Assembly: GCA_020205615.1 (NCBI GenBank)
Contig: CM035169.1
Location: 16,437,258 to 16,501,257, forward strand
Direction of reading: 5' to 3'
Origin: Panax quinquefolius
Taxonomy: Eukaryota > Streptophyta > Magnoliopsida > Apiales > Araliaceae
DNA: 64,000 nucleotides
Part shown: positions 58,728 through 64,000 of the stretch, piece by piece
How the letters are laid out: each line of letters opens with the position of its first letter
How positions within the stretch are numbered: position 1 is the first letter of the stretch
The notes under the pieces: generated by a model
Databases searched by the model: none
What the model was told of the DNA's origin: nothing
What the model saw: only the letters and a program-made list of their open reading frames with translations
Program-made: the position numbers and the translations under genes

Positions 58728-60200
58728 AAAGCTCATTCCTTCATTATTTCTTACTTAATTCACCAAACTCTGTAGAGAGAGAAACTATAGAGAAAGAAGA
58801 AAAAGTATTTTGCTACTTCACTTTTCCAATATTCACTTTCTTCTAAGGTAGGGAATATTATTTATCGTACTCGTAGTGGGTGTTATTTTTTTATTCATGA
58901 AGAGAACGTACGTTATTCCATTCTTTATTATTTCATTGAATAACTCGTAAAAGTGGCATACCCTATATATATGACCAGAGATACGCTTAATACCCATACT
59001 TGGTGAAACTTTATATTATTCCATTCTTATTTATTCTGGTTGGAATAACTCAGATATGCAGGAATCCCCTATACTTGGTGATATTATTCTATTATTTTAT
59101 TATTCCGTTGAACATCCTCGTCAGGCTTTACGCTGCACTCGGTTCCGCCTTTATTATTCTCGTTTTTATTATTCTATCGAATATCCTCGTCTGTGGTGTT
59201 TTACACCGGACCGGTTCCGCTTTTTTATTATTCTCGTATTTATTATTCTCGTTGGAATAACTCCGTCTTATGTGGCACCGCATGCACGGTGATTTCTTTT
59301 GTTATTTCATTCGCTATTATACTCAAATAAGTTAAAATTTTCGACTTCTATACTCCATGAATTTAGTGGAATATCCTCGATATTCAAGGCTTCATCCAAA
59401 GATTTTTAATGAAAATATTTTTCGAGCATTCTTGAATTTTACTCTACAAAGCAAAGATCATGTTCACAATTTGACGTTATTAGTTCCCTAATAAATTAAT
59501 TCGTGAACTTGTTTTATTGAATTATTATGTCATCATTATCATCCTCATGTTATATTATGTTATCTTTCGCTTATACGTTATAGATGAACTTAGTATGATT
59601 ACGACTGTGGATCATTCTTAAGATAATCACGGCTTGATATAAATGATGTGACAAAAGTCCTCAAGTGGCTGTGAATGCGTTGATGAATAGTTTTGGTATG
59701 ATTATTACTGTGGGTGATTCTTAGATAGTAACGTGACCATCGATAATTTGATGAAAATCCTCGACTGCAATACTGAGGATGATTAGATATTGTGGTTTAT
59801 TCATTAAATCCTCAGTCTTAGTGATAAAAATTGATGAAAACCTTTTTAAAACCTAAAAGATAGTAGACTTTATTTTCTACTTGACTTTTTTAATGGATCA
59901 AGATATTCCACGCAGCTTAAACCGTTGTTTATTGTATTTTATCAGCTTTAACATTGTCAAGACTATTGATAATTTATTCTCGCATTATCTTAGTTATAAT
60001 ATTTCTTCTTTGGGCTAGTTGAGCTCACCCCTTTCTTTCACCGTTTTCTTCTGTGAAATGAGAATATAGCCGGGACTTAGCCTGGGAAAAGAGTGATGGT
60101 CCCGAAGATAAGATTAGTAGTCCTCACTATTCGTTAAATAAAGTGTGACAATAAATGTAATGAGGACTCGAGTATGGATATTGTCTAAATGACAATATGA

Positions 60201-60606
60201 AAGTAGTATGCATACAAGCCAATCATGTTTGATGATAAAGCATATACTTTGTAACAATCTTATTCATTTATTAATAAAAAGTATTAATTTATTAAAGGCT
60301 TTTAATTATCTACATGTCGCTTTATAATACGTGATAAACCCATAGTTTTAAGCAATGCTTTTAGAATAATGATGATGATCATTCTAATGAGATCTAAATT
60401 CTTAGAAAGCTTAAAACTAAAATAGTTCCCAATCATTGGATTACTAAATTGGGGATTAGTGAATCCGGATAGATCGGGTAATGTGACGTTCTTTTGCTCA
60501 TCGATGAGGATGATCGATCTCATGATCATTTCAGTTGGAGACACCAAAGCAAGTATGTAGTGCTTATTAGAGAATAAGTTCAACCTAACGTGGCTCGCTA
60601 AGGAAT
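60201..60606. mobile_element. Unclassified LTR-like sequence, left part
   Basis: Unlike the A-D LTRs. It has TTATTCATTTATTAATAAAAAG, a style common in plant Ty1/copia LTRs, and no coding potential. It continues after the D LTR at 63374. Classification is tentative. Confidence 0.4.
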
Positions 60607-63373
60607 TGTCAGAAGACTTCTAAATTTTTTAAAATAAAAGGAATTTCCTTTATTTATTATTTTAAAATAGTAAGGGTTGATTTGATTAATGTGGATAGTT
60701 AAGGGTTAAATACTTAAATATTTCAAAATAAGCTAAAGTTGGTTATAAAATATTCATTTTGTCTGGGAATATTCGCTTGGTCGTGGAATATTCAGCATCG
60801 TAGGGAATATTCGTACGACGCATGCGCAGCTGTACATGTGTGGGCCCCTATAACGAAAAGCTTATTGGATGAGGAAAACGACAAAGTTTGGGTGGTTATA
60901 AATAACTACAGTATTAAGTTATCTGTAGCTAAGATCGTTGAATACCAAATTGGTTAAAATACAAGAATACGCGTTGGTCGCGACAAAGAGTATTACCAGA
61001 TTGATACAAGATTGTTGAATTATTGACTGCACGTAAGATGGCACTACTCAATAATTTTCGCCACAAGAGTTACCGCTCAATATTTTATTTTATTGATTCA
61101 ATAATTGTCTTAAGCGTTGGTATTTTATATTATTGTTGTTTCAATAATTGTCACCGCACAAAGATTTCCCATTATCGATCAATAATTCATATTATTTGAA
61201 TAATATTATTAGATAACATTATTGGCAATGTCTAGAAAGTTCGCTTCTAAGGAGAGGTTTGGTCACCTAATTGCGCCAAAGAATGAGAGATCCTTATTGA
61301 AAGCCCCTCTTCCCTGGAACTACCGGTCATTATAATTGTGATTCTCGTAATATTATTTGTGAATAATTAATTATTGATTCATATGATAAGAAATATTTAT
61401 TTTATATGAATATAAATGATGGATTTATTTATGTGGTTATTAATGAAGAAATTATTGCTAAGATGTTTTTATTTGGCGGATTGAGGTATTAAAAGATCAA
61501 ATCTATTGTTACATGTTTTATTGTGTGAGTTATAATATTTAATCCCGACCGCTGGATCGTTGTAATTTTTGGATATGTTATACATATATAAGTTGAGTAT
61601 ATGTCTACAAATTTTGAACCGTTAAAAATGAACGTAATGATTTGTTATAATTTTAAGAGGTGTCCGATTCGTAAATTAGGTTATAAATGATTTTGGTGGA
61701 AAATTTAGAATTGGTGGGCCCTAACTTGTGGTTGGTGAAAAATGTGCTGAATTTTATTTCAAATGTGGTGGTGGGTATAGTAGTGGTAAAGCCATCGTGT
61801 AGGCAGTCAAGTCTGCGCTTGGGCTAACATTTTCCTATAAATGAGGGCTAAGTTAGAATTGAAAATCACACCGTAAACAAAGTTTCTCTTTCTCTCTATA
61901 TTATCGAGCGTATTTTGTGAGTATTTAGATACTTTGAGAGTTGTTGTTCAAGATAAGTTTCATTCAAAGATCACTCCGACCTTTCCTTCCAAGTATTGAT
62001 TCTTTGAGGTAAGGATATTATTTTTTTTTCAGAATGATATTATTTCTTCAATATCATTATCGTTGGAAATGTCGATCTCAAGTTTTTATCAAATTTGGAA
62101 CTTTTTCATGTCGGGTTACTATTCATGAGTTACTATTCACGAGTTACTATTCATGAGTTACTATTCACGTAGCTTACTATTCACGAAAGTACTATTCATG
62201 AAGCGTGAAAATGTTTTTTTGTGGAATTTCTATCTTTTCGTGCTCTGAGTTACTATTCACGATATATGGTATTTATTCACGATATAAGTTACTATTCACG
62301 TGATACTGCATTTTTATTCACCAAAAATGAAATTTCTTCTTTTTCGTCTAAAATATCTATTTCGATACTAGCTTTGATTGTATCCATGTTTTGATCATTC
62401 TTGAATTTTACAATTACTATGATTATTTTTGAGGTATTTTTGACGTGGATAAAACCAAGTATGAATCCTTAATCCTTAATCCTTGTCATTTTGTTTCAAT
62501 CGGATTCGCTTCTTTAAAAATATTTTTCATCATCCTGGTACCTTAAATGATGATATATTATTGAATATCTTCGCCCAGAGTCAAAGATGAATGATTTTCA
62601 AGAATATCTTTGGCCCATGTAAGTAAAAGATGAAAGCAGTGTTTAAATGAATACGACCGATCGATGAATATCTTTGGCCTTTAGTAAAAAGATGAATAAA
62701 AGTTAAGAGATGAACACTTAATCGATTGATGAATATCTTTGGCCTTTAGTGCAAAGAAGATGAATGTGTTGAGATTTAACATGACCGATTGATGAATATC
62801 TTTGGCCCAGAAGTGTAAAAGATGAATATTTGATTCGAGATGAATATCGATTGATGTTACGGGATAAAATATTGATGATGGACTGCTAAATCTATAGATT
62901 ATAGTAGATTTCATTCTCTACGAACTCTTCTATGAATTATTATTTCGTCATGTAATATTGATCCTCAAACTTGTTGCTTATTGTATTCTATCGATTTTTC
63001 CTCATTGAGACTAACGATAATTTGTCAGATATTATCTTAGTCATAGTATTCTTTTATCGGGCTAGCCGAAAGCTCACCCTTTTCTTGTTATTCCATTTTT
63101 CTTCTCGTGAGGCTAGTAATGTAATGTAGTACTCATGGGTATGGAATGAAGGTTCTGTAGAGAGAGTGCTTAAGTAGTCCTCACCATTTTGTAAAAATAA
63201 TGTATCAATAAATGTGATGGGGATTTATTTGAGTATAGATATTGTCTAAAAGATAATATTGTATTTAAACTCGCGCTTTACTGTTGTAATAATAAAGTTG
63301 TAGTTGTTTCTGCACTCATGTATTTGGCACTTCGAATGGGAAAAAGTGTATACCTATTTTGGGGCGCGCCACA
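60607..63373 (+). mobile_element. Solo D-type LTR (+), right end of window
   Basis: About 2767 bp. The start TGTCAGAAGACTTCTAAATT corresponds to TGTAAGACCCCGAAATT of other D LTRs with changes, and the end is TTTTGGGGCGCGCCACA. Left flank GGAAT and right flank AATACC do not form a perfect TSD. TATA box 61834-61843, donor-like GAG/GTAAGG with GT at 62009-62010, 15-bp repeats 62110-62310, hairpin units 62560-62830, acceptor-like tract near 63105. Confidence 0.85.
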
Positions 63374-64000
63374 AATACCTAATGGAGTTTTTACTCATTC
63401 TGTCAATAGGAATTCCCAGTAGTGATAAGAATACAAGTGATCCTCGGACTCGAGATCATCATAAGATTCGTGTATGATGAGTTATACTTTGACTTATTCC
63501 TTAAGACCTTAGGTATATCAAAGGGTATGCTTGGGTATAACAAGTCGTATAATGGAGATAATATATTAATCAATAAAAAGAATCTACCACTTCTAATAAA
63601 AGAAGAGAAATGTCCTATGTGATTCGGATAAATGACAACCCAAGAGAGTCCTCAAGTTATAGTGTAATGAAATTAGAAAAGGAGTTTCTAATTTGCATTA
63701 TTTGGAGTTACATGTATTTAAGGATCGAAATACATATAATTAAATAAAATAAGACTTTGATAAAGAATTCCATGCCTTTATATTTAATCGGGACATCAGA
63801 TGGTTGAAGGATTGAATTGTATTTTGCAACTATTTACTCAAAGGTTTTTTATGATTAATGTTGAAATCTATATTATCCGGAAAGTCGTTGATCGCTAGGA
63901 GGCTTATCCCTATCAGAATAAATATTATTTATTTAAATAAATTAATTGCTTAATTTATTTATTTAAATAAGATTGTAATTGTTCTAATCGATTTATTCAC
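63374..64000. mobile_element. Unclassified LTR-like sequence, right part
   Basis: Continuation of the 60201-60606 sequence. It contains AT-rich stretches, TTTATTTAAATAAATTAATTG near 63930 and no recognisable domain. A 66-codon open frame (63422-63622) has no motif I recognise and I do not call it a gene. Confidence 0.4.

Larger units (their letters stand above)
28139..60200 (+). mobile_element. B/C-type LTR (+) broken by three insertions
   Basis: Five-prime bases 28139-28174 (TGTAAGACCCCAGCTTTTAT), then 45003-45353, 48008-48419 and 58409 to about 60200 are collinear parts of one LTR of about 2.6 kb. The breaks are the tandem array, a solo D LTR and element D. It has 19-bp repeats (48330-48410 and 58409-58570), a TATA box at 58718-58727, a donor-like AAG/GTAGGG at 58845-58851, hairpin repeats at 59640-59830 and an acceptor-like tract near 60050. 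The last 150 bp are missing. Confidence 0.85.

Noticed and set aside
63422..63622. 66-codon open frame in the right-hand LTR-like segment
   Set aside because: No motif is recognisable, the sequence is AT-rich and the frame is short; it is expected by chance.
1..64000. Host genes, tRNA, rRNA, telomere or classical centromere satellite
   Set aside because: All sequence is accounted for by LTR elements or LTR-like segments, and no cloverleaf-like, rRNA-like or TTTAGGG repeats were seen.

Overview
The window is plant repeat DNA: AT-rich and built almost entirely of LTR retrotransposons stacked inside one another. I see no host protein gene, rRNA, tRNA or CRISPR. The coding remnants are gag-pol of a Ty3/gypsy chromovirus (Tekay/Del-like). 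They show a CCHC gag, retropepsin, an RT with an FIDD active site, RNase H, an HHCC plus DDE integrase, and a chromodomain-like tail ending in KVLWRNHDVEEMTG. The PBS resembles the initiator-Met type (TGGTATCAGAGC), and target-site duplications (TSDs) are 5 bp. The host is probably an angiosperm; I cannot name the species.

I distinguish four related, very long LTR types. A is about 3.8-4.1 kb, B about 2.6 kb, C 2.67 kb and D about 2.65 kb. They share end modules (TGTAAGACCCC ... TTTTGGGGNCGTNACA), a TATA box, a GGTAAG donor-like site downstream of it, a pyrimidine-rich acceptor-like site near the 3' end, and hairpin-forming minisatellites between the two.

Layout: 1-3198 is a mini-element on + (chimeric D/A LTR, 325 bp internal domain, truncated A LTR). 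3199-8712 is a B-type LTR (-) holding a solo A LTR (4616-8685, TSD AATAC). 8713-8940 is an A LTR start on +, forming an inverted repeat with the solo LTR. 8941-27907 is element C (-), with a truncated left LTR, gag-pol and a complete right LTR. Its gag is split by element B (14525-24564, TSD CTTGT), and the right LTR of B carries a solo D LTR. 27908-28138 is an A fragment. 28139 to about 60200 is one B/C LTR (+) broken by three insertions: a tandem LTR array (28175-44997, TSD ATTTT), a solo D LTR (45354-48002, TSD TGAGA/CGAGA) and a full-length element D (48420-58408). 60201-64000 is other LTR-like sequence, possibly copia, holding one more D LTR (60607-63373).

The most striking object is the array at 28175-44997: four A LTRs alternating with three copies of a 0.5 kb internal domain, with a single TSD around the whole. 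The small internal domain keeps only PBS, leader, the last codons of pol and the PPT, so it encodes nothing useful and must have depended on proteins from relatives such as C or D. One array LTR is a mosaic of its neighbours, which points to unequal recombination. Copies differ mostly at CAG/CTG trinucleotides. This suggests a sequencing artefact at methylated CHG sites, so frameshifts in the pol genes should not be taken at face value.
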